DNA of 64,000 nt from Streptomyces sp. ML-6 (GCF_030116705.1 NZ_JAOTIK010000001.1:1755001-1819000); one strand, 5' to 3'. Shown: positions 19,219 to 29,338, numbered from the stretch's first letter. A program made the numbers and translations. The notes: generated by a model not told the origin, from the sequence alone.

Positions 19219-21192
19219 TCACTCGTCGGGTTCGAAGGACACCGGCAGCCTGGCCGGATCGCTGCCGGACGGCGGGGTCTGGAGGGTCTTCAGCGCGAAT
19301 TCCATGACCTGCTTGTAGATCGGCCCGCAGATCTGGCCGCCGAAGTAGCTGCCCTTGGTCGGGTTCTGGATCGCGCAGTAGACGGTGATCTGCGGCTTGT
19401 CGGCGGGCGCGAAGCCGGCGAAGGAAGCGGTGTAGCCGCGGTATCCGCCGCGCACCGGATCGACCCGGTTGGCCGTACCGGTCTTGCCGGCCACCCGGTA
19501 GCCCGGGATCTTGGCCTTCGTGCCGGTGCCCTCCTCGTCGCCGACCACCGACTCCAGCATGGCTGCCAGCGTCCTGGCGGTCTTCGCGCTGATCACCCTG
19601 GTCCGCTCGGGCGGGTCGGCGGCCCGGAAGCGGCCGTGGGCGTCCTTGGTGCCGCGCACCAGCGTGGGCTCGATCCGGACACCGTCGTTGGCGATCGTGG
19701 AGTAGATGGAAGCGGCCTGCATGGCGTTGAGCGAGAGGCCCTGGCCGAACGGGATCGTGTACTGCTGCGAGGTCGACCAGTCGCCGGGGGCGGCGAGGAT
19801 GCCGGGGGTCTCGCCCGGGTAGTCGAGGCCGGTCGGCGAGCCGATCCCGAATTTGCGCAGGTAGGAGTGGAGGACCTTGTTGGCCTCGGCCTGCGTCTTG
19901 CCGAGTTCGCCGGTGGCCAGAATGGTGCCGATGTTGCTGGACTTGGCGAGTACGCCGTTGAGCGTCAGGTACCAGGTGGGGTGGTCGACGTCGTCCTTGA
20001 AGAGCCGGTCGCCGCGGTGCAGCCGGTTGGGGACGGTGACGTGGGTGCCCGGGGTGGCGACCTTCTCCTCCAGTACGGCGGCCATCGACATGACCTTGCT
20101 GGTGGAGCCGGGTTCGTACGCGTCCTGGAGCGCCGCGTTGCCCAGTGCCGCCGCGTCGGCCTGCGAGAGGTCGTTGGGGTCGAAGCCGGGGGCGTTGGCC
20201 ATGGCGAGGACCTCGCCGGTCCTGGTGTTCTGGACGATCACGTAGCCCCGGTCGGCCTTCGACTTCTTCACCTGGTCGGTGATGGCCTGCTGGGCGGCCC
20301 ACTGGATGTCGCGGTCGATGGTCAGCTCGACGTCGGAGCCGGGGACGGCCGGGATCTCCTTGGTGCCCGCGGTGGGCACCTGCCGACCGCCGGCCTGGGC
20401 GTACCTGATCTTGCCGTCCTCGCCCGCCAGTTCCTTGTCCAGCTTCGATTCGAGGCCGCCCGCGCCCTCGCCCTCGGCGTTGACGTAACCCAGTATCCCG
20501 GCGGCGAGCCCGCCGTTGGGGTACACCCGTTTGGTCGTCGCCTCCTGGAAGACGCCGGCCAGCACGTTGGCTCCGGCGCCGCCGCGGGCCCGGTCCTTGG
20601 CGGCCTTCTCCGCGAAGACCGACTTGAGGTCCTTGATCTGGTTCCAGACCTGGGGGGTCTGGCGGCGGGCGAGGACGGTGTAGCGGCCTTTTCCGGCCAG
20701 TTTTCGGGTCAGCTCGGCGGTGTCGGTGCCGAGGATCGGGGCGAGCAGCGCCGCGGCCTGCTGGGGTGCGTCCGGGGCCTTGCTGAACTCGGGCGTGAAC
20801 ATCGAGGGGTCGGCGGTGATGTTGTACGCGTCGACGCTGGTGGCCAGCGCGATCCCGTTGCGGTCGGTGATCTCGCCGCGCTCGGCGGAGATCGTGTGGT
20901 CGAGGTAGCGGTTCTCCTTCGCCTTGGCCGCGTACGCGTCGGCGTCGACGGCCTGGACCTGGAGGAGCCGGACCACGAACACCAGCATGACGAGCGTCAG
21001 GGCGAGGCTGACCAGCCGGAGCCGGGGACGCGGATTGCCCAGGCGCAGCGGGCCCGCGGGTCGGGGGCGGGACGGGCGCGGGGGCGGGGCGGCGGGGCGG
21101 CGGGCGGCGGGCCGGGGGCGCCGCCCGTCCGTGGCGCCGCGCGGGCGGGCGGGGCCGGGGACCCGGCGGCGCGGTGGTTCCTTGGACGGCAC
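19219..21192 (-). CDS. ftsI: FtsI (PBP3-type) septal transpeptidase
   Basis: 657 aa from the GTG at 21192 (VPSKEPPRRRVPG), with AGGTGA just upstream. An Arg/Pro-rich cytoplasmic tail (~1-65) is followed by one transmembrane helix (~70-92), the PBP dimer domain, and a transpeptidase domain with STSK (catalytic Ser), SSN and KTGT motifs. FtsI cross-links septal peptidoglycan with FtsW. In this sequence the frame is open straight through from ftsL, so a fused 844-aa ORF exists from 21753. Codon use shows that the fusion passes through about 100 nt read in the wrong frame. Confidence 0.95.
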   Translation of the reverse strand: MPSKEPPRRRVPGPARPRGATDGRRPRPAARRPAAPPPRPSRPRPAGPLRLGNPRPRLRLVSLALTLVMLVFVVRLLQVQAVDADAYAAKAKENRYLDHTISAERGEITDRNGIALATSVDAYNITADPSMFTPEFSKAPDAPQQAAALLAPILGTDTAELTRKLAGKGRYTVLARRQTPQVWNQIKDLKSVFAEKAAKDRARGGAGANVLAGVFQEATTKRVYPNGGLAAGILGYVNAEGEGAGGLESKLDKELAGEDGKIRYAQAGGRQVPTAGTKEIPAVPGSDVELTIDRDIQWAAQQAITDQVKKSKADRGYVIVQNTRTGEVLAMANAPGFDPNDLSQADAAALGNAALQDAYEPGSTSKVMSMAAVLEEKVATPGTHVTVPNRLHRGDRLFKDDVDHPTWYLTLNGVLAKSSNIGTILATGELGKTQAEANKVLHSYLRKFGIGSPTGLDYPGETPGILAAPGDWSTSQQYTIPFGQGLSLNAMQAASIYSTIANDGVRIEPTLVRGTKDAHGRFRAADPPERTRVISAKTARTLAAMLESVVGDEEGTGTKAKIPGYRVAGKTGTANRVDPVRGGYRGYTASFAGFAPADKPQITVYCAIQNPTKGSYFGGQICGPIYKQVMEFALKTLQTPPSGSDPARLPVSFEPDE

Positions 21193-21196
21193 TGGG

Positions 21197-21753
21197 TCAC
21201 CTGCCGGGGCTCGTCGAGGGCTGGTCCGCCGGGGTGCGCGGCGTGGCGGACGGGGCCGCGGGGGCGGTGGGACGGGTGGTGCCCGAGGGGTGGGCGGGGT
21301 CCGTGCGGCGGAACGGGACGCGGCGCCCGCGGCCGGCCGGACCGAGGGGGTGCCGGTGCTGCGCGGCGAGGGCGGGGCCGGGGCGGCGCCGGCCTCGGAG
21401 GGCACGCCCCGGACCTTGCCGTCCGGGCCGAGGAAGGCGGGGCTGCCGCCGGGGACCATGCCCAGCTCGCGGGCGCGCCGTTCCAGGGCGTCGGGCTTGG
21501 AGTAGTTGTCGACGTCGCGCTGGAGGGCCTGCTGTTCGTCGGTGAGTTCGGTGGTCCGCTTCTTCAGCTCGCTCAGCCTGAACGATCCTTCGTTGAGGGC
21601 CGAGTTGAGCACCAGGAGCGTGATCAGACCACCGGCGAGGAGCGCCACGACCAGCAGGACGAAGGGGGTGCGGGCCGCTTTGCTGGGCCGGGAGGGCATC
21701 AGCCGGGCGAGCCGCGCGGCCCGCCCCCGCAACTGCGCGGCCGGTTTGCTCAC
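21197..21753 (-). pseudogene. ftsL: FtsL-like divisome protein, apparently frameshifted
   Basis: The GTG at 21753 opens a good coding frame: a basic N-terminus, one transmembrane helix (~28-50), and a coiled coil (~55-95, RLSELKKRTTELTDEQQALQ) as in FtsL/DivIC-type proteins. After about 21300 this frame becomes rich in A/T-ending codons. Another frame, with only G/C third positions, then runs to a TGA at 21197-21199, 4 nt before the ftsI start. Inserting one C in the C4 tract at 21296-21299 would restore a 185-aa FtsL. A sequencing error or a real 1-nt deletion are both possible. Confidence 0.75.
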
Positions 21754-21806
21754 CGCGCCGCCCCGGCCGTCACCGGGGGCCGGAGGTCCGGACGCCGGGT
21801 GTTCAT
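21750..21806 (-). CDS. candidate 18-aa ORF coupling rsmH to ftsL
   Basis: ATG at 21806 overlaps the rsmH stop as ATGA, and its TGA at 21750-21752 overlaps the ftsL GTG as GTGA. An AGGAGG sits 5-6 nt before the ATG, the strongest SD in this stretch. The peptide would be [18 protein letters not shown], with no recognisable domain. It may serve only to carry ribosomes to ftsL, which lacks its own good SD. Not proven to be translated. Confidence 0.45.
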   Translation of the reverse strand: MNTRRPDLRPPVTAGAAR

Positions 21807-22768
21807 CGCTCCTCCTCGCGGATGCGCTGGGCGCCGCGCAGCCGGGCGGGGGCGGCGCGCCGGTTCTCGGCGACCTCCTCCTCCGTGGGCAGCTCCGCGC
21901 CGCGGGTCAGCAGCTTCAGCCGGGGCTGGTAGCGCTCGGGCACGACCGGCAGTCCGGGCGGCGCCGTGGTGGCGGCGCCGGCCGCGAACACCTGCTTGAC
22001 CAACCGGTCCTCCAGCGAGTGGTACGAGAGGACGGCGATCCGGCCGCCGACGGCGAGGCTCTGCACGGCCGCCGGGATGGCCCGTTCCAGGACGGTGAGC
22101 TCGCCGTTGACCTCGATGCGCAGCGCCTGGAAGGTGCGCTTGGCGGGGTTGCCGCCGGTGCGCTTGGCGGCCTGTGGCAGCGCGTCGCGGATCAGCTCGA
22201 CGAGCCGGGCGCTGTTGCTGAACGGCTCCTTCTCGCGCTCGCGCACGATCGCGGAGACGATCCGCTTGGCCTGCTTCTCCTCGCCGTACGCCCGCAGGAT
22301 GCGCACCAGCTCGCCCGGCGGGTAGGTGTTGAGGACCTCGGCGGCGCTCATCCCGGTCGTCTGGTCCATGCGCATGTCGAGCGGGGCGTCCTGGGCGTAG
22401 GCGAAGCCGCGGTCGGCCTCGTCCAGCTGCATGGAGGAGACGCCGAGGTCGAACAGGACGCCCTGGACCTTCGGGACGCCGAGCCTGTCGAGCACCTCGG
22501 GAAGTTCGTCGTAGACGGCGTGCACCAGGGTGGCCCGGTCGCCGTACGGGGCGAGCCGTTCGCCGGAGAGCCGCAGCGCCTCCTTGTCCCGGTCCAGCCC
22601 GATCAGCCGGGCGGAGGGGAAGGCCGAGAGCAGCGCCTCGCTGTGTCCGCCGAGGCCGAGGGTGCAGTCGACGACCACGGGCGCCTGCGGGCCCGGCGTC
22701 TCCAGAGCCGGGGCCAACAGGTCCAGGCACCGCTGGAGCATCACCGGGACGTGTCGGGTCTGGCTCAT
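21803..22768 (-). CDS. rsmH: RsmH (MraW), 16S rRNA m4C1402 methyltransferase
   Basis: 321 aa, class I SAM-dependent methyltransferase. HVPVML at the N-terminus, the SAM-binding loop [14 protein letters not shown] and the family motif [11 protein letters not shown] are intact. It N4-methylates C1402 in the ribosomal P site. It is the first gene of the dcw cluster here, preceded by GAGAGGG and by a long hairpin-forming leader. Confidence 0.96.
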   Translation of the reverse strand: MSQTRHVPVMLQRCLDLLAPALETPGPQAPVVVDCTLGLGGHSEALLSAFPSARLIGLDRDKEALRLSGERLAPYGDRATLVHAVYDELPEVLDRLGVPKVQGVLFDLGVSSMQLDEADRGFAYAQDAPLDMRMDQTTGMSAAEVLNTYPPGELVRILRAYGEEKQAKRIVSAIVREREKEPFSNSARLVELIRDALPQAAKRTGGNPAKRTFQALRIEVNGELTVLERAIPAAVQSLAVGGRIAVLSYHSLEDRLVKQVFAAGAATTAPPGLPVVPERYQPRLKLLTRGAELPTEEEVAENRRAAPARLRGAQRIREEER

Positions 22769-22791
22769 GTGCCCTCTCAGGCTCAGGTCCC

Positions 22792-22911
22792 GTGCGGTCG
22801 TACGTACGGCCCGGTCCCCGCCCGCTCAGAAGGGGAGGCCGAACGGCACCGGGGAAGGAGGCGCCTGCCGACCGGCGAGCGGGAGAGGGCCGGGCCGCAC
22901 GTACGCCGCAC
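22792..22911 (-). ncRNA. long hairpin in the rsmH/dcw leader
   Basis: Arms 22792-22827 and 22877-22911 are near-perfect reverse complements: helices of 6, 7, 8 and 7 bp separated by one bulge, a wobble and a small internal loop. They enclose about 49 nt with minor dyads. Read on the minus strand the hairpin ends 23 nt before the rsmH ATG. An actinobacterial mraW RNA motif upstream of this gene has been described; whether this is the same family needs a covariance model search. Confidence 0.6.
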
Positions 22912-23133
22912 ACGGGGGAAATCTTCGGAATGTGCGGGGTGTCGGTAACTTCCCGTCACTTTAGTCCACCCTGCCATTCGATCGATTCCCGATCAATCAG
23001 CCGGGCTGCGCGTCGCCCTGCCCGGCCCTCACCCGCCCGGAGGAGCGCCGGGAGGCTTGTGGGTTACCTCACAACAAGTCTCGTTGACGTTCTTTGTCCC
23101 TTCTCACAACGCGACGCGACGGGGGGCGGGGGA

Positions 23134-23139
23134 TAACGT
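23134..23139 (+). promoter_or_regulatory. -10 box of carbonic anhydrase gene
   Basis: TAACGT ends exactly 7 nt before the ATG at 23147 and no SD is present, so the mRNA is probably leaderless. No convincing -35 is seen at the matching distance; a TTGACG at 23084-23089 is too far away. Confidence 0.5.
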
Positions 23140-23146
23140 CGTAGCC

Positions 23147-23710
23147 ATGTCGACTTCCGCACACTCCCCCGCCGGGCCCGCCGCGCCCGCCGCCGATCAG
23201 GCCCGTGACGGGGAGACGGTCACCGACCGCCTCGTCGCGGCGAACACCAGGTACGCCGCCGGTTTCGAGGATCCGGGCATGGACGCGAAGCCGGTGCTGC
23301 GCGTCGCCGTGGTCGCCTGCATGGACGCCCGGCTCGACCTGCACGACGCGCTCGGCCTGGCGCTCGGCGACTGTCACACCATCCGCAACGCGGGCGGTGT
23401 GGTCACCGACGACGTGATCCGTTCGCTGACCATCAGCCAGCGGGCCCTGGGCACGCGCAGCGTGATACTGATCCACCACACCAACTGCGGCCTGGAGTCG
23501 ATCACCGAGGAGTTCCGCCAGGAACTGGAGGTGGAGGTCGGCCAGCGTCCGGTCTGGGCGGTCGAGGCGTACAAGGACGCCGACCAGGACGTGCGGCAGT
23601 CGATGCAGCGCGTGCGCACCTCGCCGTTCCTGCTGCACACCGATGACGTCCGCGGCTTCGTCTTCGACGTGACCACCGGCCTGCTGCGCGAGATCCTGCC
23701 CGCGGCCTGA
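23147..23710 (+). CDS. beta-carbonic anhydrase
   Basis: 187 aa from the ATG at 23147; the upstream frame extension has no family similarity. Zinc and catalytic residues of the beta class are visible: CMDARLD (zinc Cys and the Asp/Arg dyad) and HHTNCG (zinc His and Cys). It interconverts CO2 and bicarbonate in the cytoplasm. The protein is short, like the actinobacterial Can-like group. It is divergent from rsmH and followed by the structured spacer 23739-23874. Confidence 0.88.
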   Translation: MSTSAHSPAGPAAPAADQARDGETVTDRLVAANTRYAAGFEDPGMDAKPVLRVAVVACMDARLDLHDALGLALGDCHTIRNAGGVVTDDVIRSLTISQRALGTRSVILIHHTNCGLESITEEFRQELEVEVGQRPVWAVEAYKDADQDVRQSMQRVRTSPFLLHTDDVRGFVFDVTTGLLREILPAA

Positions 23711-23738
23711 CCCCCGGTACGATCCCTCAGCCCCGGTA

Positions 23739-23874
23739 CCACCCCTTCCGGAACCGAAAAATCCTACCGAACCCGGCATACCGCCCCCACTTGTCCACAG
23801 GCAAGTGACATGACGCGGCAACGGCAACAAGAATGCCCGTGTGGCATCCCGCCGGGCGGTTCCGGAAGGGGTGG
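23739..23874 (+). repeat. structured spacer: perfect 18-bp inverted repeat with two inner hairpins
   Basis: CCACCCCTTCCGGAACCG at 23739-23756 is the exact reverse complement of 23857-23874. The 100 nt in between contain CACTTG/CAAGTG (23788-23793, 23802-23807) and ATGCC/GGCAT (23833-23837, 23843-23847), giving a three-way-junction fold. Each outer arm holds the palindrome TTCCGGAA. It has no coding support and no U-tract. It may be an RNA element, a pair of protein sites, or a small non-autonomous mobile element. Confidence 0.6.
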
Positions 23875-23971
23875 CCATGTTTCGGGGTGGCCGGGCGGCT
23901 CCATGCGCGTCGGTCCGTGATTGGGGTACCCCTTGCCCCTCGTGGGCGGGGGCAGGGCCGAGGAGGACCGG

Positions 23972-25014
<1,043 letters not shown>

Positions 25015-25015
<1 letters not shown>

Positions 25016-26397
25016 TGGCCGCCGGGGGGCCGCCCGCGAGGAACGACGGCGACGACAGGGGCGCGCTGCGGGCGGCCCTGGGCGGGCTGACCACGCGCGG
25101 GAGGTCCTTCCTCGCGGCCGGTGTCGCCGCGGCGGTCTGCGCGTACGTGCTGGGGCAGGGGGACCTGCTGCGGGTCGGGCTGCTGCTCGCCGTGCTGCCG
25201 CTGGTCTGTGTGATGGTGCTCGTCCGCACCCGGTACCGGGTGGCGGGCACCCGGCGGCTCTCGCCGTCCCGGGTTCCGGCGGGCACCGAGGCGCGGGTCC
25301 GTCTGCGCATGGAGAACGTCTCGCGGATACCGACGGGGCTGCTGATGCTCCAGGACCGGGTGCCCTACGTGCTCGGGCCCCGGCCCCGGTTCGTACTGGA
25401 CCGGGTGGAGGCCGGCGGCCACCGCGAGGTGTCCTACCGGGTGCGCTCGGACCTGCGCGGACGCTACCCGCTCGGGCCGCTCCAGCTGCGGCTGAGCGAT
25501 CCGTTCGGGATGTGCGAGCTGACCCGCTCGTTCAGCGCGTACGACACCCTCGTGGTCATTCCGCGGACCGAGCCGCTGCCGCCGGTGCGGCTGGCCGGCG
25601 AGGCCCCGGGGTACGGCGAGGGGCGGCAGCGCTCGCTGGCGCTGGCCGGTGACGACGACGTGATCCCGCGCAACTACCGGCACGGCGACGACCTGCGCCG
25701 GGTCCACTGGCGTTCCACGGCGCGCTACGGCGAGCTCATGGTGCGCCGCGAGGAACAGCCGCAGCGGTCCAGGTGCACGGTGCTGCTGGACACCCGGCGG
25801 ATCGCCTACCGGGGGGCGGGGCCCGACTCCGCCTTCGAGTGGGCGGTGTCCGGGGCCGCATCCACGCTGGTGCACATGCTGGAGCGCGGCTTCGCCGTCC
25901 GGCTGCTGACCGATGACGGGACCACGGTCCCCGGCGAGGGCGAGGGCGGTTTCGCCGGTTCGACGCAGGAGTCCGCCGACTCGGCGGGGCTGATGATGGA
26001 CACCCTGGCGGTGGTCGGCCACTCGGACGGCAGCGGTCTGTCCCGCGCGTACGACGTGCTGCGCGGCGGCAACGAGGGACTGCTGGTCGCGTTCTTCGGC
26101 GACCTCGACGAGGAGCAGGTCGCGGTGGCGGCGCGGATGCGGCAGCGCAGCGGGGGCGCCGTGGCGTTCGTCCTGGCAGCCGCGGCCTGGACGCAGGGCG
26201 AGGCCCCGGCCCCGGGGGCGGAGGCGACGTTCGGGGAACGGCTGCGGCTGCTGCGGGAGTCGGGCTGGACGGCGGTCCCGGTGACGCCCGGGACCGGTCT
26301 CGCCGAATACTGGCGGCAGGCGGGGCACCAGGGCGTGACGGCGGATTCCGTCGGCGACGCGGGTGGTACGACGGGTTTCTCCGGGGGATGGTCATGA
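25015..26397 (+). CDS. DUF58 domain protein
   Basis: 460 aa. The ATG at 25015 overlaps the moxR stop (TGATG); a GTG one codon upstream is also possible. Two adjacent hydrophobic helices (~28-75) anchor the protein. The DUF58 signature GDDLRRVHWRSTARYGELMV is at ~225, followed by a von Willebrand A-like region. The family occurs with MoxR ATPases. Exact function is unknown. Confidence 0.9.
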
Positions 26398-28946
26398 GCG
26401 GTCGTGGTCGGCTGGCGCTGTGCGCCTTCGTGGCGACGCTGGCGGCGGCGACCTCGATGCTGCCGCTGGTCGAGCCGGCGAGCTGGATCCTGCAGGCGGC
26501 CTTCCTGCTGGCGGTCCAGAGCGGGACGGGCGCGCTCGTCCGCCGGGCGCCCGTGCCCCGTGCGGTGATCGTCGTGGCGCAGGCGCTGGTCCTGCTGGTC
26601 CTGCTGACCGTGGCGTTCGCCAGGGAACAGGCACCGGCCGGTGTGCTGCCGGGTCCGGAGGTGTTCCAGCGGCTGGCGGAGCTGCTGAGGGCGGGCGCCG
26701 ACGATGTCGGCACCTACGCCGCTCCGGCGCCCGGGACGGACGGCATCCGGCTGATACTGATCGGTGGTGTGCTGCTGGTCGGCCTGGCCGTGGACGCCCT
26801 CGCGGTGACCTTCCGCAGCGCGGCCCCGGCCGGTCTGCCGCTGCTCGCGCTGTACTCGGTCGCCGCCGGGCTGTCCGAGGGTGGGGCCGGCTGGCTCTGG
26901 TTCCTGCTGGCGGCCGGTGGCTATCTGCTGCTCCTGCTGGCGGAGGGCCGGGACCGGCTCTCGCAGTGGGGGCGGGTCTTCAGCGGTGCCACCGGCGGGG
27001 CCCCGCGGGGCCCCGCGGTCGGCGCGGCGCTCTCGGGCGGCCACCCGACGGCCCCGGTCCGGACCGGGCGCCGCATCGGCGCGCTGGTCCTGGGCGTCTC
27101 GCTGGTCGTGCCGGCGGCGTTGCCCGCGCTCGACGGCGGCCTGCTGAGCGAGCGGAACGGCGGCGGGGGCGGCCAGGGGAGCGGCGGCACCATCTCCGCG
27201 GTGAACCCCCTGGTCTCGCTGCAGAACAACCTGAACCAGCCGGAGAACCGGCAGGTGATGTCCTACCGCACCAACACCAACGATCCGCAGGGCTTCTACC
27301 TGCGCATCCTCGCCCTGGACCAGTTCAACGGCGACGAGTGGCGGCCCTCCACGCGCCGTCTGAGCGACGTGCCCGAGCGGCTGCCGCAGCCGGCCGGGCT
27401 CGGCCCGGACGTCGAGGTCACGGAGATCCGGTCGAACATCTCCTCGTCCCCTTCCTACCGGCAGACCTATCTGCCGCTCCCCTACCCCGCGGCCGAGGTC
27501 AAGATCGGCGGACGCTGGCGGTACGAGCCGGCGGGGCGGACGCTCGTCGGTGACCGCGGGCAGACGACCGGTGGTGCGCAGTACGAGGTCTCCAGCCTGG
27601 TGGTGCAGCCGACCGCCGAGCAGCTCGCCTCGGCGGGCCCCGCCCCGGCCGCCCTGCGACGTGAGTACACCCGGGTGCCCGACTCCCTGCCGAAGGTGGT
27701 CGGGAAGACCGCGACCGAGGTGACCAGGGGCGCCGCCAACGACTACGAGCGGGCGGTGAAGCTGCAGAACTACTTCGCGTCGAACGGCGGCTTCGTCTAC
27801 GACACCTCGGTGAACTCGGGCACCGGGAGCGCGGCGATCGGCCGCTTCCTCGAGGAGAAGCAGGGCTTCTGCGTCCACTTCTCCTTCACGATGGCCGCGA
27901 TGTCGCGGACGCTGGGCATCCCGGCCCGGGTCGCGGTGGGCTTCGCCCCCGGCACGGAGCAGGCGAACGGTTCGGTCTCGGTGGGTCTGCGCGACGCGCA
28001 CGCCTGGCCCGAGCTGTACTTCGAGGGCGTCGGGTGGACCCGTTTCGAGCCGACCCCGACGCGGGGCAGCGTGCCGACGTACACCCGGCAGGAGGCCCCC
28101 GAGGGCGACGTGGACGACCCGGCCGTGCCGGAGGAGAACGCCTCGACCGCGCCGACGGCCGCCCCGGCCGTCCCGGACGAGTGCCCGGCGCAGATGCGCA
28201 AGCAGGGCGAGTGCGGCGACACGACGGCGCAGGGACCGGTGACCCCGACGGATTCCGGTACGTCGACGGGGGCCGTCGTCGGTCTGTCCCTGCTCGCCGT
28301 GGTGATCCTCGTACTGCCCCTGCTGCCGATGCTGTGGCGGCTCCGGGCGCGTCGTCGCAGGCTGGCCCCGCCCGCCGGACGGACGCCGGCCCAGGAGCGG
28401 GCCGCGCCGGCGTCGGCCGAGGGACGGGCCGTACCGTCGGATTCGCGGTCCGCCGCCACCGGTCCGGACCGGGCCCGCGGCGTCGCGTGGACTCCCGCCC
28501 CGGCGGACGCGGCGGGCACGACGGCCAGGACGCTGGCGGCCTGGCAGGAGATCACCGACACCGCCTGGGACCACGGCATCGAACCGGACGACTCCCGGAC
28601 CCCGCGCAAGGCGGCGGTGCGGATGGTGCGGCTGGGGCGGCTCGAATTCGACGCGGCGGACGCGGTGCACCGGGTGGCCGGGGCGGTGGAGCAGGTCCTC
28701 TACGCCCCGGAGCCCCGCCCGGCCACCGGGCTGTCCGAGGACGTGGAGACGGTACGGGCCGGTCTGCGGGCGTCCGCCGGCCGGGTCGACCGGATCCGGG
28801 CGGTCGTGGCGCCACGCTCGGCCATTCGGGTGATCTGGACGGCCTCGGCCCGCTGGGCGGCGTTCACCGGCCGGTGCTCGGCGCTGTGGGGCCGTCTCCG
28901 GTGGCCGGTGCGGCCGCTGCGGCGCCCGTTCCGCCCCCAGGGATGA
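26394..28946 (+). CDS. membrane transglutaminase-like protein (DUF3488/DUF4129 type)
   Basis: 850 aa from the ATG at 26394 (ATGA overlap with the DUF58 stop, GGGGGAT SD). An N-terminal block of about six transmembrane helices (~1-250) precedes an extracytoplasmic transglutaminase-like domain with catalytic Cys in QGFCVHFS, His in RDAHAWPE and Asp/Glu-containing GWTRFEPTP. One helix (~625-645) and a cytoplasmic DUF4129-like tail follow. Substrate unknown; possibly a cysteine peptidase or cross-linker acting on the cell surface with the MoxR/DUF58 partners. Confidence 0.9.
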   Translation: MSGRGRLALCAFVATLAAATSMLPLVEPASWILQAAFLLAVQSGTGALVRRAPVPRAVIVVAQALVLLVLLTVAFAREQAPAGVLPGPEVFQRLAELLRAGADDVGTYAAPAPGTDGIRLILIGGVLLVGLAVDALAVTFRSAAPAGLPLLALYSVAAGLSEGGAGWLWFLLAAGGYLLLLLAEGRDRLSQWGRVFSGATGGAPRGPAVGAALSGGHPTAPVRTGRRIGALVLGVSLVVPAALPALDGGLLSERNGGGGGQGSGGTISAVNPLVSLQNNLNQPENRQVMSYRTNTNDPQGFYLRILALDQFNGDEWRPSTRRLSDVPERLPQPAGLGPDVEVTEIRSNISSSPSYRQTYLPLPYPAAEVKIGGRWRYEPAGRTLVGDRGQTTGGAQYEVSSLVVQPTAEQLASAGPAPAALRREYTRVPDSLPKVVGKTATEVTRGAANDYERAVKLQNYFASNGGFVYDTSVNSGTGSAAIGRFLEEKQGFCVHFSFTMAAMSRTLGIPARVAVGFAPGTEQANGSVSVGLRDAHAWPELYFEGVGWTRFEPTPTRGSVPTYTRQEAPEGDVDDPAVPEENASTAPTAAPAVPDECPAQMRKQGECGDTTAQGPVTPTDSGTSTGAVVGLSLLAVVILVLPLLPMLWRLRARRRRLAPPAGRTPAQERAAPASAEGRAVPSDSRSAATGPDRARGVAWTPAPADAAGTTARTLAAWQEITDTAWDHGIEPDDSRTPRKAAVRMVRLGRLEFDAADAVHRVAGAVEQVLYAPEPRPATGLSEDVETVRAGLRASAGRVDRIRAVVAPRSAIRVIWTASARWAAFTGRCSALWGRLRWPVRPLRRPFRPQG

Positions 28947-29285
28947 GGCACGGCCTGCGGGCCGCCGGAAGGGACGACCGGAAGCCCGGCCCCCGCCCCG
29001 GCGGCCCGCAGGACCGGCCCGGAGCCGGACGACGCCGAAAGGACGGCACCGCCACACTGCGGCTGCACGGCACGACGCTGCACGGCGCCGACACCGCGGC
29101 TGGACGGCACTGCGCCGCACGGCACGGCACGCATGGCACACATAACGCGACACGGCAGCATCGGGGGGCGGAGTGCGCGCGAGCACCGGGCGGGGTTGTG
29201 TGCCGAGCCGGTGCCCCGGCCCGCGCTCACCGGCCGGTGCGCCACAGGGGCGGCTTCCGCGCTCCTCGGTCGGCCCGGACAGGAG
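28947..29285. other. non-coding spacer with degenerate GCACGGCAC repeats
   Basis: No frame shows Streptomyces codon bias here. Between about 29040 and 29160 the text is a run of related units (GCACGGCAC, GGACGGCAC, TGCACGGCG), giving a low-complexity block. No promoter is needed because both flanking genes end toward this spacer. Confidence 0.5.
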
Positions 29286-29319
29286 CGAGGGGCGGCCGCG
29301 AAGTCGCGGCCGCCCCTCG
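29286..29319 (-). terminator. terminator after DUF3040 gene
   Basis: Perfect 16-bp stem (29286-29301 with 29304-29319) and a 2-nt loop, located 19 nt downstream of the minus-strand stop at 29339. Without a T-run, as is common in Streptomyces. Confidence 0.8.
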
Positions 29320-29338
29320 TCCAGGAGTGTTTCGAGGG

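Noticed and set aside
19100..20302. N-terminal extension of the murE frame into ftsI
   Set aside because: Residues before VPHADQF do not resemble MurE and lie antiphase within ftsI coding sequence.
23057..23146. Upstream in-frame start for the carbonic anhydrase
   Set aside because: The 30 extra residues have no family similarity and would place the -10 box inside the gene.
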